64,000 nt of DNA. It comes from Aquicoccus sp. G2-2 (GTDB taxonomy: Bacteria > Pseudomonadota > Alphaproteobacteria > Rhodobacterales > Rhodobacteraceae). Shown one piece after another: positions 8,136 to 17,071 of the stretch (its first letter is position 1; each line of letters opens with the position of its first letter). The notes beneath the pieces were generated by a model. It ran no database searches. It worked only from the letters and a program-made list of their open reading frames with translations, and was not told where the DNA came from. The stretch lies in contig NZ_JAYDCK010000002.1 of assembly GCF_034555965.1 (NCBI RefSeq), positions 153,586 through 217,585 of the forward strand, written 5' to 3'. Both the position numbers and the translations under genes were made by a program.

Positions 8136-10144
8136 GCGTCTCCATGGGAAAAGCGCGGATCGCGACTGGTGTGCTTCTCGTCACGCTGGTGACCGGGGCC
8201 ATGGGCTATACCATCGCCTCGGCGGTGCTCTCTTATCAGGATCTCGGCTTCGGGGCCGAGATCGACTTCGCCTATATCGCGCAGAACTACATGGCGATCC
8301 TCGATCGCCGCCCGGAGGACGCGCAACTTATTCACCTGATCATCGGCAGCTTCGCGGCCGCCGGTCTGATGCTGAGCCTCGCCCTTTCAGGCTCGGCCCT
8401 GACACGCTTTGGCCAGACCCATTGGCAGACCGCGCGCGAGATGAAAGCCAACGGGTTTTTCGGGGCGCCCGGGACCGGGTTCATCCTTGGCAAGTTGGGG
8501 CCGCCGGGCTCCCGCGCGAAGTACATCTGCTCGAAGGTCTTCCCCCATGCGCTGATCGTGGCGCCCACGGGCCGCGGCAAGACCACGGGCTTCGTCATTC
8601 CGAACCTGCTGACCTGGCAAGGCTCCGCCGTGACGCTCGATGTGAAGGGCGAATGCTTTGAGGCCACGGCCCGGCATCGCGCAGCCCAAGGCGACAAGGT
8701 CTATCGCTTTGCCCCCACCGATTGGGAGGGCAAGCGCACGCATCGCTACAACCCGCTCCTGCGCATCTTTGAGCTGAAAGATCCTGCGCGCCAGCAGATG
8801 GAATTGCAGCTCCTGGCGACGCTCTTCCTGCAAAGCGACAATGACCGGGTGCAGGGGCTGCTCAAGGGCGGGATCGATCTCTTTGTGGCAGCAGGCCTGC
8901 TGGCGTTCCAGCGCAAGCGTCCGACCTTGGGCGAGATCTACCGCATCGCGGCCTCCGGTGGGAACAAGCAGAAGGAATACTTCGCGCGGGGCCACGAGGT
9001 GGACAACAGGGCCGCCAAGCTGATCTTCACGCGGCTGGCCTCGACCAACAACGACACGCTGACCTCATACGTCTCGCTCCTGATGACCTCAGGGCTCGAT
9101 CAATGGCAGAACCCGGCCATCGATGAGGCGACGTCCGTGTCGGACTTTGATTTCCGCACGATCCGCAAGAAGCCCTTTTCGGTCTATCTCGTGGTCCAGC
9201 CGCTGATGGTGAAGCCGCTCGCGCCGCTGATCCGGCTGTTTTTCTCCGACCTGCTCTCGGCCATGCAGGAAAAGGATCCCGGGCCAGACGAGCCGTGGCC
9301 AGTGATGATCATGCTCGACGAATTCAACCGTCTCGGCAAGATGCCCATCGTGGTCGAGAGCATCGAGACCCTGCGGACCTATCGCGGGCATTTGGCCGTG
9401 GTCACGCAAACCATCCCCGCCCTCGATGAAATCTACGGCGAGAACACCCGCCGCGCTCTGCAAGGCAACGCGGGCGTAAAACTCTATCTGACGCCTTCGG
9501 ATGAAAAAACCGTCGAAGAGCTCAGCAAGGCGGTCGGTAAGACCACGAAAACCGTCATCACGCGATCCCAGTCTATCGGCAAGAACCCCTTCGAGGGCCG
9601 CAGCCAGTCGACCCGGACCGAAGAAAGCTCCTTGCTCCCTGAAGACGAGGCGCGCCGCCTGCCGCTCGACGAGATCGTCATGGTCATCGACGCGCAAATG
9701 CCGGTCCGTGCAAAGCGGATCCAATATTTTGACGACCGGCTGTTCAAGGCGATCCACGCGGCACAGACGGGCGAGCTGCCGTTTCCGAAGCCGGGAGGCG
9801 GGGAACCTCAGAGCACGCTGCCGCTGAGTGTCCGCGCGATGCCGATGACACCGCCACCGGACGGGTCAGGCGGACGCGAGGCCGACGTTGAGGTCGCACG
9901 CCAGGCTGCTGATGGCCAATCGTCAGGGCAAACCGATGTCGCCCGAAAGAAGACTGCGCCTGTCGTTCAAGCCGTTATCGCCGAGGAACAGCGACAGATG
10001 GAAATGGATTTTGGGGGCCAGGTTGCGGAGGCCGAGATAGTGGGCGTGGATGATGAGGCGCAGATGCGCTCTGCTGTCGATGGCTTGGACGACATGGAAG
10101 CGATGCTGCAGGAGGGGAAACGCGAAAAGCTGGTTGCTCGATAG
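8132..10144 (+). CDS. virD4: VirD4/TraG-type coupling protein (T4CP)
   Basis: The inner-membrane ATPase that links relaxosome and secretion channel. TTG 8132 overlaps the relaxase stop (ATTGA), and ATG 8144 is an alternative start four codons later. Two N-terminal membrane helices span ~11-33 and ~67-87. Walker A APTGRGKT is at ~144-151, followed by the typical FVIPNLL...VTLDVKGE strand. Walker B MIMLDEFNRLG is near residue 390, then the TIPALDEIYG and GNAGVKLYL segments of the T4CP ATPase domain. The length of 670 residues is normal. The acidic, low-complexity C-terminal ~80 residues probably contact substrates. It is encoded directly behind the relaxase but ~31 kb from the VirB genes, which lie on the opposite strand. 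Confidence 0.92.
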   Translation: MSVSMGKARIATGVLLVTLVTGAMGYTIASAVLSYQDLGFGAEIDFAYIAQNYMAILDRRPEDAQLIHLIIGSFAAAGLMLSLALSGSALTRFGQTHWQTAREMKANGFFGAPGTGFILGKLGPPGSRAKYICSKVFPHALIVAPTGRGKTTGFVIPNLLTWQGSAVTLDVKGECFEATARHRAAQGDKVYRFAPTDWEGKRTHRYNPLLRIFELKDPARQQMELQLLATLFLQSDNDRVQGLLKGGIDLFVAAGLLAFQRKRPTLGEIYRIAASGGNKQKEYFARGHEVDNRAAKLIFTRLASTNNDTLTSYVSLLMTSGLDQWQNPAIDEATSVSDFDFRTIRKKPFSVYLVVQPLMVKPLAPLIRLFFSDLLSAMQEKDPGPDEPWPVMIMLDEFNRLGKMPIVVESIETLRTYRGHLAVVTQTIPALDEIYGENTRRALQGNAGVKLYLTPSDEKTVEELSKAVGKTTKTVITRSQSIGKNPFEGRSQSTRTEESSLLPEDEARRLPLDEIVMVIDAQMPVRAKRIQYFDDRLFKAIHAAQTGELPFPKPGGGEPQSTLPLSVRAMPMTPPPDGSGGREADVEVARQAADGQSSGQTDVARKKTAPVVQAVIAEEQRQMEMDFGGQVAEAEIVGVDDEAQMRSAVDGLDDMEAMLQEGKREKLVAR

Positions 10145-10277
10145 CGTGGTGGGCATGGCCCGTGGCCGAAAAGCAGAAGTTCGCTGCATAAGCGCGATAA
10201 TTTGACTGCGTATCAAAAACCAGACATCTCAGCGCGCCTGATTTTGCTTCAATAGTCTGTGCATTGGGAACAGGTGC

Positions 10278-11183
10278 CTACCCGACCCACTCTGCCCGAT
10301 TTCCCAGATGCCAAATCAGGAAGTCGATAAAAATTCGCGTCTTTGGGGTGAGCACGTTCGAGCGCGGATAAACCAGCCATAGCACTGAATCGTCGTTCAG
10401 CCTCCAAGCCGGCAAGATCCGGACAAGCTGCCCCGAAAGAAGCTCATCAGACACACTCCAAAGCGAGTTGATCGATACGCCCGCCCCAGCGAGGGTCGCT
10501 TCGCGTTGCGCATCGCCGTCTTCTACAATAATGCGGCAATTCATAGTGGTCGGATCAAGGCGCACTGTTTCGCCGTTTGGGCCGATCAACTCTCGCCGCT
10601 CAAGATCAGCCCAAGCGATCAAGTGATGGCCTTGCAGAGCGCTCGGCCCGTTCGGCATTCCATGGGCCTTTAGATAGCTGGGCGACGCGCAAAGCACGCG
10701 AGTGTCATCGGCCAATTTGCGGCCCTTTAAGCTGCTATCGGTCAGGGGTGCGCTGCGCAGGGCGAGATCGAAACTGCCCTCAATCGCGTCAACACGCGTG
10801 TCCGACAGCCGCAGGTCCAGCGTCAGATCGGGATAAAGCGCGTGAAATTCGGGCAGGAGCGGCATGATGTGCCGTTGCGCGAAGCTGCTTGGTGCTGCAA
10901 ATCGCAAAATCCCCTTAGGCCCGGTTTCGCTGCCGCCGAGGGCCGCTTTGGCGGCATCTGCCTGCGCCAAGATTTCCCGCGCGTAGGGTAGGAAGTCCGA
11001 GCCATCGAGAGATAGGGACACTTTTCGCGTCGTTCGTCGCAATAGCTCTACGCCAAGCTCTTGTTCCAGTTTAGCCAGCCGTGCGCTGGCGACAGCTGGT
11101 GCAAGCCCAAGTGCCCGCCCCGCGGCGGAAATGTTCAGGCGTTCGGCAGCCATGACGAAGAGGCGTAGGTTGTCAGTATCCAC
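10278..11183 (-). CDS. LysR-type transcriptional regulator
   Basis: A ~301-residue LysR regulator read from GTG 11183 (MDTDNLRLFVMAAERLNIS). The open frame begins upstream at TTG 11213 but without family-like residues. The winged helix (1-60) contains AAGRALGLAPAVASARLAKLEQELG and RRTTRKVSL. The effector-binding domain follows (GILRFAAPSSFAQRHIMPLLPEF...). It is divergent from the alcohol dehydrogenase-like gene at 11288, with ~100 bp between them, so it most likely controls that six-gene oxidoreductase cluster. The inducer is unknown. No ribosome site decides the start. Confidence 0.85.
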   Translation of the reverse strand: MDTDNLRLFVMAAERLNISAAGRALGLAPAVASARLAKLEQELGVELLRRTTRKVSLSLDGSDFLPYAREILAQADAAKAALGGSETGPKGILRFAAPSSFAQRHIMPLLPEFHALYPDLTLDLRLSDTRVDAIEGSFDLALRSAPLTDSSLKGRKLADDTRVLCASPSYLKAHGMPNGPSALQGHHLIAWADLERRELIGPNGETVRLDPTTMNCRIIVEDGDAQREATLAGAGVSINSLWSVSDELLSGQLVRILPAWRLNDDSVLWLVYPRSNVLTPKTRIFIDFLIWHLGNRAEWVG

Positions 11184-11287
11184 CGATATTATATCCAGAA
11201 TCCGAATAATCAAATCCGAAAACTGCCAGTTTCGTAGAATTACGCAAGAGATATATTCAAGCCAACGGCAAACGAAGGACGATGAAA

Positions 11288-12283
11288 ATGAAAGCTATCG
11301 GATATAACGAAGCGGGCAGTGCGGACAATCTCGCCGTGGTCGAGGTCGAGCGCCCCGTGATCGGGCCGGGCGATCTGCTGGTCGCGGTCAAAGGCATCTC
11401 GGTCAACCCGGTGGACGTCAAGCTGCGTGCTGCGGTGCAGCCGGATGACCCGCCACGCGTCTTGGGATTTGATGCAGCCGGGGTTGTTGCAGAAATCGGC
11501 GATGCGGTGACTGGCTACAAGGTCGGCGACGAGGTTTATTATGCCGGGGACGTGACTCGCACGGGCACAAACGCCGAATTCCACGCTGTCGACGAACGGA
11601 TCGTCGGGCGCAAACCTGCCACCCTTGATTTTACCGAGGCAGCCGGGCTGCCCCTAACTTCGATCACCGCATGGGAGATGCTGTTTGATGCCTTCCGCCT
11701 AACCGAAGGCGGTGGAGAGGGCAAAACACTGCTTGTTATCGGCGGAGCCGGCGGGGTGGGGTCGATCCTGATCCAACTGGCCAAAGCGCTGACCGGTCTC
11801 ACAGTTATCGCCACAGCTTCACGGCCGGAGACGCAAGATTGGGTGCGCAAAATGGGCGCTGATCACGTGGTGGACCATCGCGGCGATCTTGCCGTGCAGG
11901 TGGCTGACCTTGGGCTTGTCCCCAGCTACGTTGCGGCCTTGACCGCAACCGATCAGCATTGGGATGCGATCGTGAATTTGATTGCCCCACGCGGCCAGAT
12001 CGCGTTGATCGACGACCCCGATGCGCTGGATATCAAAGCGGCGAAACCCAAGGCGCTGAGCATCCACTGGGAGTTCATGTTCACCCGCTCAATGTTCGGC
12101 GCTGAGGATATCGGCGCACAGCGTGACCTCTTGGACCGTGTTGCAGAGATGATCGACGTCGGCACTCTCCAGTCCACCATGACAGAACGCGGCGGAGCGC
12201 TGACCGCTGAAGCGCTGCGTGCCGTGCATCTGCGGCAAGAAAGCGGCCGTGTGATCGGCAAACAGGTTCTTGGCGGGTTTTAA
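11288..12283 (+). CDS. Zinc-type alcohol dehydrogenase-like / quinone oxidoreductase (MDR)
   Basis: A medium-chain dehydrogenase/reductase of ~331 residues that probably transfers hydride from NAD(P)H to a small carbonyl or enone. It begins with the typical [15 protein letters not shown] and has a GroES-like half followed by a Rossmann half with [21 protein letters not shown] (nucleotide-binding AGGVGS). No catalytic-zinc Cys/His cluster is visible, placing it with the zinc-independent 'zinc-binding alcohol dehydrogenase family' of the YhdH/QOR type. An AAGGA ribosome site favours the second ATG (11288) over 11282. It is the first gene of a cluster (MDR, LLM oxidoreductase, SDR, NTF2-like, ACT-domain protein) divergent from the LysR gene. 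Confidence 0.85.
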   Translation: MKAIGYNEAGSADNLAVVEVERPVIGPGDLLVAVKGISVNPVDVKLRAAVQPDDPPRVLGFDAAGVVAEIGDAVTGYKVGDEVYYAGDVTRTGTNAEFHAVDERIVGRKPATLDFTEAAGLPLTSITAWEMLFDAFRLTEGGGEGKTLLVIGGAGGVGSILIQLAKALTGLTVIATASRPETQDWVRKMGADHVVDHRGDLAVQVADLGLVPSYVAALTATDQHWDAIVNLIAPRGQIALIDDPDALDIKAAKPKALSIHWEFMFTRSMFGAEDIGAQRDLLDRVAEMIDVGTLQSTMTERGGALTAEALRAVHLRQESGRVIGKQVLGGF

Positions 12284-12307
12284 GAACGGCCAAAGAGGAG
12301 GTCAAAG

Positions 12308-13276
12308 ATGTTGGATGAGCCGCAACTCAAAGCATTCCAAAGCCTCAACCGGGCTTATGATTCCACCTTCAGACCGGGGCAGCTCAGCCTCGGCCTTGTG
12401 CTGCCGCTGGAGGCGTATCCGCACAGCGCGGTGCCCGACTTGGCAGGTCATTTAGAGCGCGCCCGGCTGGCGGACGACCTTGGTTTCTCGGCTCTCTGGC
12501 TGCGGGATGTGCCGTTTAACGTGCCCTCTTTCGGGGATGCTGGACAGGTCTTCGATCCTTTCGTCTATCTTGGTGCGCTGGCAGCCTCTACGCGCAAAAT
12601 CGGGCTTGGGGTTGCGAGCATCGTTCTGCCGTTGCGCCATCCAGCTCATGTGGCCAAGGCTTCCGCCTCGGCGGATGCGCTCTCTGGCGGGCGGGTGCTG
12701 CTGGGCGTCGCTTCAGGGGACCGGCCTGAAGAATATCCTGCGCTGAACATGAGCTTTGATGATCGCGGCGCGCGCTTCCGCGACAGTGTCGACTATATCC
12801 GCGCCATGGCCGAGCCATATCCCCATCGTAACACCACGCATGGCAGTCTTTCCGGTGCGATGGACATGCTTCCCAAGCCCACGGGAGGGCGGTTGCCCCT
12901 TCTGATCACCGGTGGCAGTCAGCAATCGCCGGATTGGGTCGCGCGAAACGGCGATGGTTGGATGAGCTATCCGCGCGACGCGGCAGCACAGAGCCGCGTG
13001 GTCACCGCATATCGCCAGCGGGTCGCCGATGCGGGGCTGTCCGACAAGCCGGTGATGCAATCGCTTTACGTAGATCTCGTTGCGCAGGCGGATGCGCCAC
13101 CCCGTCCTATCCATCTGGGGTTTCGGTCGGGCACAGATCACCTGCGGCGCTACTTATTGCAGATCCGCAATCAGGGCATCAATCACGTCGCCCTAAACCT
13201 GCGCTTCAATGGTTCGGATATTGAAGACACCATGCATAGATTGGCAGAGGACATCCTGCCGGACTTCCAAACTTGA
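12308..13276 (+). CDS. LLM-class (luciferase-like) flavin oxidoreductase
   Basis: A 322-residue bacterial-luciferase-fold protein, preceded by a strong AGAGGAGG ribosome site. Family features: LSLGLVLPLE at the first strand, LGFSALWLRDVPFN, TRKIGLGVASIVLPLRHPAHVAKASASADALSGGRVLLGVASGD (the conserved helix-strand binding FMN or F420), and LLITGGSQQSPDWVARNGDGWMSY near the C-terminus. Relatives oxidise or reduce small organics with reduced flavin. The substrate cannot be read from the sequence. It lies 24 bp after the MDR gene in the same operon, so both probably act on one substrate class. Confidence 0.88.
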   Translation: MLDEPQLKAFQSLNRAYDSTFRPGQLSLGLVLPLEAYPHSAVPDLAGHLERARLADDLGFSALWLRDVPFNVPSFGDAGQVFDPFVYLGALAASTRKIGLGVASIVLPLRHPAHVAKASASADALSGGRVLLGVASGDRPEEYPALNMSFDDRGARFRDSVDYIRAMAEPYPHRNTTHGSLSGAMDMLPKPTGGRLPLLITGGSQQSPDWVARNGDGWMSYPRDAAAQSRVVTAYRQRVADAGLSDKPVMQSLYVDLVAQADAPPRPIHLGFRSGTDHLRRYLLQIRNQGINHVALNLRFNGSDIEDTMHRLAEDILPDFQT

Positions 13277-13285
13277 GGAGACCCC

Positions 13286-14092
13286 GTGTCCAAAAAGATC
13301 CTGATCACCGGCGCGACCGATGGTATCGGCCTGCTGACGGCAAAGACACTTGCGCAAGAGGGCCACACTGTTCTTTTGCACGGCCGGAGCGCCGCCAAGC
13401 TGGAGGCTGCTGCAAAGGAGGTGGGCGGCGCACCCGAGACCTATTGCGCCGACCTCTCGCGTCTGGACGCGGTCAACGCGCTGGCCGAGGAGATTCGGAC
13501 AAATCAAAATCGGATCGATGTGCTGATCAACAACGCAGGCGTTCTCAAGACCGGCGCGGCTCGCACAGCAGAGGGCCTCGATCTCCGATTTGTCGTCAAC
13601 ACGTTCGCGCCTTACCTGCTGACCCAGCAGCTACTGCCGATCATCCCCAACGATGGCCGCGTGGTGAACCTGTCGTCGGCAGCGCAAGCCCCCGTGGATA
13701 TTGATGCGATGCGCGGCAAGCGCGCGCTTGGACATATGGAGGCCTATGCCCAAAGCAAGCTGGCCATCACCATCTGGACGCAAGAGCTGGCGCGCGCCAA
13801 TCCGGATGGGCCCGCTTTTATCGCAGTGAACCCCGGCTCTCTGCTGGCCTCGAAGATGGTCAAGGAAGGCTTTGGCATCGCAGGCAACGATCTTTCCATC
13901 GGCGCTGACATCCTGCGCCGCGCTGCGCTGTCCGATGACTTTGCCGCCGCCTCGGGGCGCTACTACGACAATGACGCAGGTCAGTTCGCGTCGCCGCATC
14001 AAGAGGCGGCGAACGCGGCCAAAGTTGCGGAGATCGTCACGGCGATAGAGGACATCATCTCAGTAGGGTTACAGGAGAACGGTCATAACTGA
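13286..14092 (+). CDS. Short-chain dehydrogenase/reductase (SDR)
   Basis: A 268-residue NAD(P)-dependent SDR starting at GTG 13286, with GAGGAG upstream. The cofactor motif TGATDGIG is at ~8-15, NNAG near 88, the catalytic Ser in NLSSAAQ, and the YxxxK pair in EAYAQSKLA. It is closest to retinol-dehydrogenase-like SDRs, judging by the LRFVVNTFAPYLLTQQLLP segment. It follows the LLM gene by nine bases in one transcription unit. Substrate unknown. Confidence 0.9.
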   Translation: MSKKILITGATDGIGLLTAKTLAQEGHTVLLHGRSAAKLEAAAKEVGGAPETYCADLSRLDAVNALAEEIRTNQNRIDVLINNAGVLKTGAARTAEGLDLRFVVNTFAPYLLTQQLLPIIPNDGRVVNLSSAAQAPVDIDAMRGKRALGHMEAYAQSKLAITIWTQELARANPDGPAFIAVNPGSLLASKMVKEGFGIAGNDLSIGADILRRAALSDDFAAASGRYYDNDAGQFASPHQEAANAAKVAEIVTAIEDIISVGLQENGHN

Positions 14093-14102
14093 TCTGGAAA
14101 TC

Positions 14103-14468
14103 ATGAAACGCGACGTGATTGCCTTCTACGAGATGATGTTCAATGAAAGCCGCCCGCGTGAGGCAATTGAGCGATCCGCGGGCGAGGAATACATCCAGCA
14201 CAATCCGCACGTGGCCAACGGACGTCAGGGGTTCATTGAATATTTCGAGCGTATGGCCGCCGAATATCCGGACAAGCGGGTCGAAGTGAAACGCGCTTTT
14301 GCCGAGGGTCGTCACGTCATTTTGCATTGTCATCAAATCTGGCCAGACGGATTGGAATATGCGGGGATCGACATCTTCAGGCTGGATGAATCGGGCAAAA
14401 TCGTGGAGCATTGGGACGTGCTTCAGGAACTTCCAGAGACCAGCGCCCATGACAATGGCATGTTCTGA
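14103..14468 (+). CDS. SnoaL/NTF2-like protein
   Basis: A 121-residue single-domain protein with an NTF2-like (SnoaL) fold signature: VIAFYEMMFNESRPREAIERSAGEEYIQHNPHVANGRQGFIEYF, then DIFRLDESGKIVEHWDVLQ. Members include small isomerases, dehydratases and stand-alone ligand-binding proteins. This subgroup often lies next to oxidoreductases and is annotated only as a 'nuclear transport factor 2 family protein'. It lies 10 bp after the SDR gene in the same operon. No specific activity can be assigned. Confidence 0.8.
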   Translation: MKRDVIAFYEMMFNESRPREAIERSAGEEYIQHNPHVANGRQGFIEYFERMAAEYPDKRVEVKRAFAEGRHVILHCHQIWPDGLEYAGIDIFRLDESGKIVEHWDVLQELPETSAHDNGMF

Positions 14469-14539
14469 GCGGCCAATTCGACTGCTTGTCGGTGAGGCCA
14501 CCCGGCTATGATCTGGCAAAATTTGGTGAAGGGGAAAAG

Positions 14540-14950
14540 ATGCCGGAAGTTGTAAAAACGGCTGGCGAAATGATTGCAGGTATGACGCCCAGGCTTACAC
14601 AGGGCAATTTTGTGTTCATCACGGCTACTGATCCCGCTCACATTGAGGAACTCTCGCCCCAAGCTATTTCGACGTTCAAGGAAGACGAAGGGATGTCGCT
14701 GATCGTTCCTGTTGAAATGGCCGAAGCAGCCGGCTTGGATGCCGCGCACTCGATGCGGTGCATAACCCTGAACGTGTATTCGTCGCTGGAAGGCGTCGGG
14801 CTTACGGCTGCGGTCTCAACCGCACTTGGAGAGGCGGGCATTCCTTGCAACATGGTCGCCGCTTATCACCATGATCACGTATTTGTTCCGACGGACAAGG
14901 CTGCGAAGGCAATGGACATCTTGGATCGACTCCAATCTCGGGCCAATTGA
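14540..14950 (+). CDS. ACT domain-containing protein (DUF2241-like)
   Basis: A 136-residue protein starting at ATG 14540, which has a GAAGGGGAA ribosome site. The longer frame from TTG 14486 has no such signal. MTPRLTQGNFVFITA, the middle SLIVPVEMAEAAGLD and the final ACT-like repeat (CITLNVYSSLEGVGLTAAVSTALGEAGIPCNMVAAYHHDHVFVP) resemble small tandem ACT proteins of the DUF2241 type, which bind amino-acid-like ligands. It is probably the last gene of the MDR-LLM-SDR cluster, with a 71-bp gap before it that may hold its own promoter. Its role is unknown. Confidence 0.75.
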   Translation: MPEVVKTAGEMIAGMTPRLTQGNFVFITATDPAHIEELSPQAISTFKEDEGMSLIVPVEMAEAAGLDAAHSMRCITLNVYSSLEGVGLTAAVSTALGEAGIPCNMVAAYHHDHVFVPTDKAAKAMDILDRLQSRAN

Positions 14951-14973
14951 CGCCACTGCTTCGCTTGTTGCCG

Positions 14974-16044
14974 TTACCCTGCGACGGTTACTCCGATTTT
15001 ACCCATGTGCGACTTTTCCAGAAATGCCTCTTGCGCCGCGCGCAGATCGCGCAACGGATAGGTTTCAGCGACCACAGGGTGGATTTCGCCCGCTTCAATG
15101 TAGCTGACCAAGTCCGTAAAAACGCGCGGGTCCTGCCGTGTGCTGCCGATCAAAGTCAGGTCCTTGAGATAGAGTGTTCGCAGATCAAGTTCGACAATCG
15201 GCCCAGCAATAGCCCCCGATGTCACATAGCGCCCCCGAGGGACCAACGCATCGAGCAGTTCGGGCCAACGCGGCCCACCTACAAGGTCGAGCACGACGTC
15301 GAAGGCGTCCTTCGCATAGGCATCGCTGCGGTCCATCACCGCATCAGCGCCGAGCGTTTTCAAAGCATCCATCTTCGCCGGGCTGGTGGACGCCGTGACA
15401 TGCGCACCGCGCCGCTTTGCGAGTTGCACGGCGGCTGAACCAACGCCGCCCGACGCCCCCGTGATCAGCACACGCTCTGCGCCCAGTCCGGCCCGCTGGA
15501 TCATGCCTTCAGCTGTGGAGAACGCGCAAGGAAATGACGCGAGTTCGATGTCGGTGAGCGGACTGTCGATCCGCAATGCATGTTCGTCGTCAACGGTCGT
15601 ATATTCGGCAAAGCCGCCGTTGCGCTCCGACCCGAAGGTCACAAGCGCATTCGGCTCCGCGTCAGTAGGGCGGTGCATAGGCCGCACCAGCACGCGCTGG
15701 CCAATCCGAGCAGTGTAGATCCCGTCGCCGACCGCAACGATCTTCCCGCAGCAATCTGCGCCCTGGATGCGCGGAAAGCTGAGCGCACCCGACCAAGCGC
15801 CATCGGCATCAGAAGCACCTGCATACCCCTCCGTGGCAGCCGACCCGGTATCGCCACGCACAGCTTTAGAATACCAGCCCGTTCGAGTGTTAATGTCCGT
15901 GTTGTTCACCGCCGACGCGCTCACACGGATCAATACCTCTCCAGCTTCCGGACGCGGAACCGGCATATCCTCCCGCCATTCGAGTTTGTCCAACCCTCCA
16001 TGGCCAGTGAGGACTACAGCTTTCATAGTTTCGGGAAGTGTCAT
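14974..16044 (-). CDS. Zinc-independent alcohol dehydrogenase / quinone reductase-like MDR
   Basis: A 356-residue MDR protein: MKAVVLTGHGGLDKLEWRED at the start, GADCCGKIVAVGDGIYTARIGQRVLV in the GroES-like half, and RVLITGASGGVGSAAVQLAKRRGAHVTA in the Rossmann half. No catalytic zinc cluster is evident. It is convergent with the ACT-domain gene and divergent from a TetR-family regulator 70 bp away. Two dyad sites in that gap strongly suggest direct TetR repression. Enzymes of this kind reduce quinones or reactive aldehydes, so an electrophile-response role is plausible but inferred. Confidence 0.87.
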   Translation of the reverse strand: MTLPETMKAVVLTGHGGLDKLEWREDMPVPRPEAGEVLIRVSASAVNNTDINTRTGWYSKAVRGDTGSAATEGYAGASDADGAWSGALSFPRIQGADCCGKIVAVGDGIYTARIGQRVLVRPMHRPTDAEPNALVTFGSERNGGFAEYTTVDDEHALRIDSPLTDIELASFPCAFSTAEGMIQRAGLGAERVLITGASGGVGSAAVQLAKRRGAHVTASTSPAKMDALKTLGADAVMDRSDAYAKDAFDVVLDLVGGPRWPELLDALVPRGRYVTSGAIAGPIVELDLRTLYLKDLTLIGSTRQDPRVFTDLVSYIEAGEIHPVVAETYPLRDLRAAQEAFLEKSHMGKIGVTVAG

Positions 16045-16060
16045 ATAGGATTGCTCCAGT

Positions 16061-16104
16061 GTAGAATGATTGCTCTACTTGCGTAGGTAGAGAGATCGCT
16101 CTAC
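16061..16104. promoter_or_regulatory. Paired TetR operator between MDR and TetR genes
   Basis: Two 18-bp dyads, GTAGAATGATTGCTCTAC (16061-16078) and GTAGAGAGATCGCTCTAC (16087-16104), match each other at 15 of 18 positions. Their starts are 26 bp apart. The second is 16/18 self-complementary. They fill the 70-bp divergent gap, as expected for a TetR autorepressor controlling the MDR gene. Confidence 0.7.
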
Positions 16105-16114
16105 ATCGTCAAGT

Positions 16115-16638
16115 ATGAGTGATATGATGAGCAAGATATCCGAAGGGCTTGAACGTGCGTTTGCCAGTCGTGGCTTCGCTGAACCCAGTGTTGAGGACCT
16201 TCGTGATGCCGCGGGGGTCAGCCTGCGCACGCTTTATAAGTATACGCCGTCCCGGGCAGAAATGGTGCTGGCAGCGCTGGAAAACCGGCACCAGCGCTAT
16301 CTCACCCAAGTGTTTGAAGGTTTACCCAAAGAGCATGATGAGGCGCTCGCTACCATCCTGTCGCGCGTCGGAATGTGGATGGCAACCGAGACCTCCCATG
16401 GCTGTCTTTTCCATGCGGCCGTCGCGGCCGATCCGGAAAGCCTCCCCTTCGCCACCTTCTCGAGCGACATAAATATGAGGTCGCGGAGCGGGCCGCGGCG
16501 GCCACCGGGCTCTCTGGAGCCGAAACAGAACTCTTAGTGATCATCGAGGGTCTTACACAGACTTGGCCTCTGCGGGGCGAGGCCGCGGTCAGAGCAGCTA
16601 AGAGGCTAAGTCATGCGCTGCGGTCACCAAGCGGTTGA
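16115..16638 (+). pseudogene. TetR family regulator, one frameshift
   Basis: The N-terminal DNA-binding domain is clear (SEGLERAFASRGFAEPSVEDL with the helix-turn-helix GVSLRTLYKYTPSRAEMV). The frame stays sensible to AADPESLP, then shifts. The -1 frame continues with LRHLLERHKYEVAERAAAATGL, then ETELLVIIEGLTQTWPL, and stops at 16638. Restoring one C in the run at 16444-16447 gives a single protein of ~174 residues, shorter than the usual 190-210 but of TetR type. It is divergent from the MDR gene, with two matching dyads in between. If the shift is real, the regulator keeps its DNA-binding domain but lacks a normal dimerisation domain. Confidence 0.75.
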
Positions 16639-17071
16639 CGGGCTTCATCTCAGATACTCCAGATTGAACTACTACATGAGCGACACGTCATGCGCTGCGA
16701 GCCTTGGACGATCGAGGGGTAAGAAACGACCGTTTGGTCCGTCTCTCAGGCCTTTGACGCTGCTCGGATGCTGCAAAAGGGACGAATGGCCGGTCTCGTG
16801 ATGCTGCATTGCGGCGTCGGCACGACCGGTGAATGGCCTGTGTGGATGGCACCCGCATTGCAAGCGATTTCTGTGATTGCGATGGTCTGTCAGTACAGTC
16901 GTGTGTCCGGCCTGTTTGCGTGGCGGTTGCCACTGGCCCTGATGAGTTCCGCAAGCAAGGTTCCTATCGGCTAAACGACCTCGAGGGCCGCGACATTCAT
17001 CGGAGTGTCCTTACTCTTGGTTGACTTCGTTTCGCATCATCACATCGAACGTCTTGCATCTCGAGGCAGGA
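16639..17071. other. Non-coding stretch, nothing recognised
   Basis: ~430 bp between the TetR remnant and IS110. No supportable coding frame. It contains phrases such as ACGAATGGCC...GCATTGCGGC that loosely recur near 18860 and, on the other strand, near 22790. These may be degenerate remnants of an intergenic repeat. The IS110 right end must lie within the last ~40 bp, but its exact border is not determined. Confidence 0.3.
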
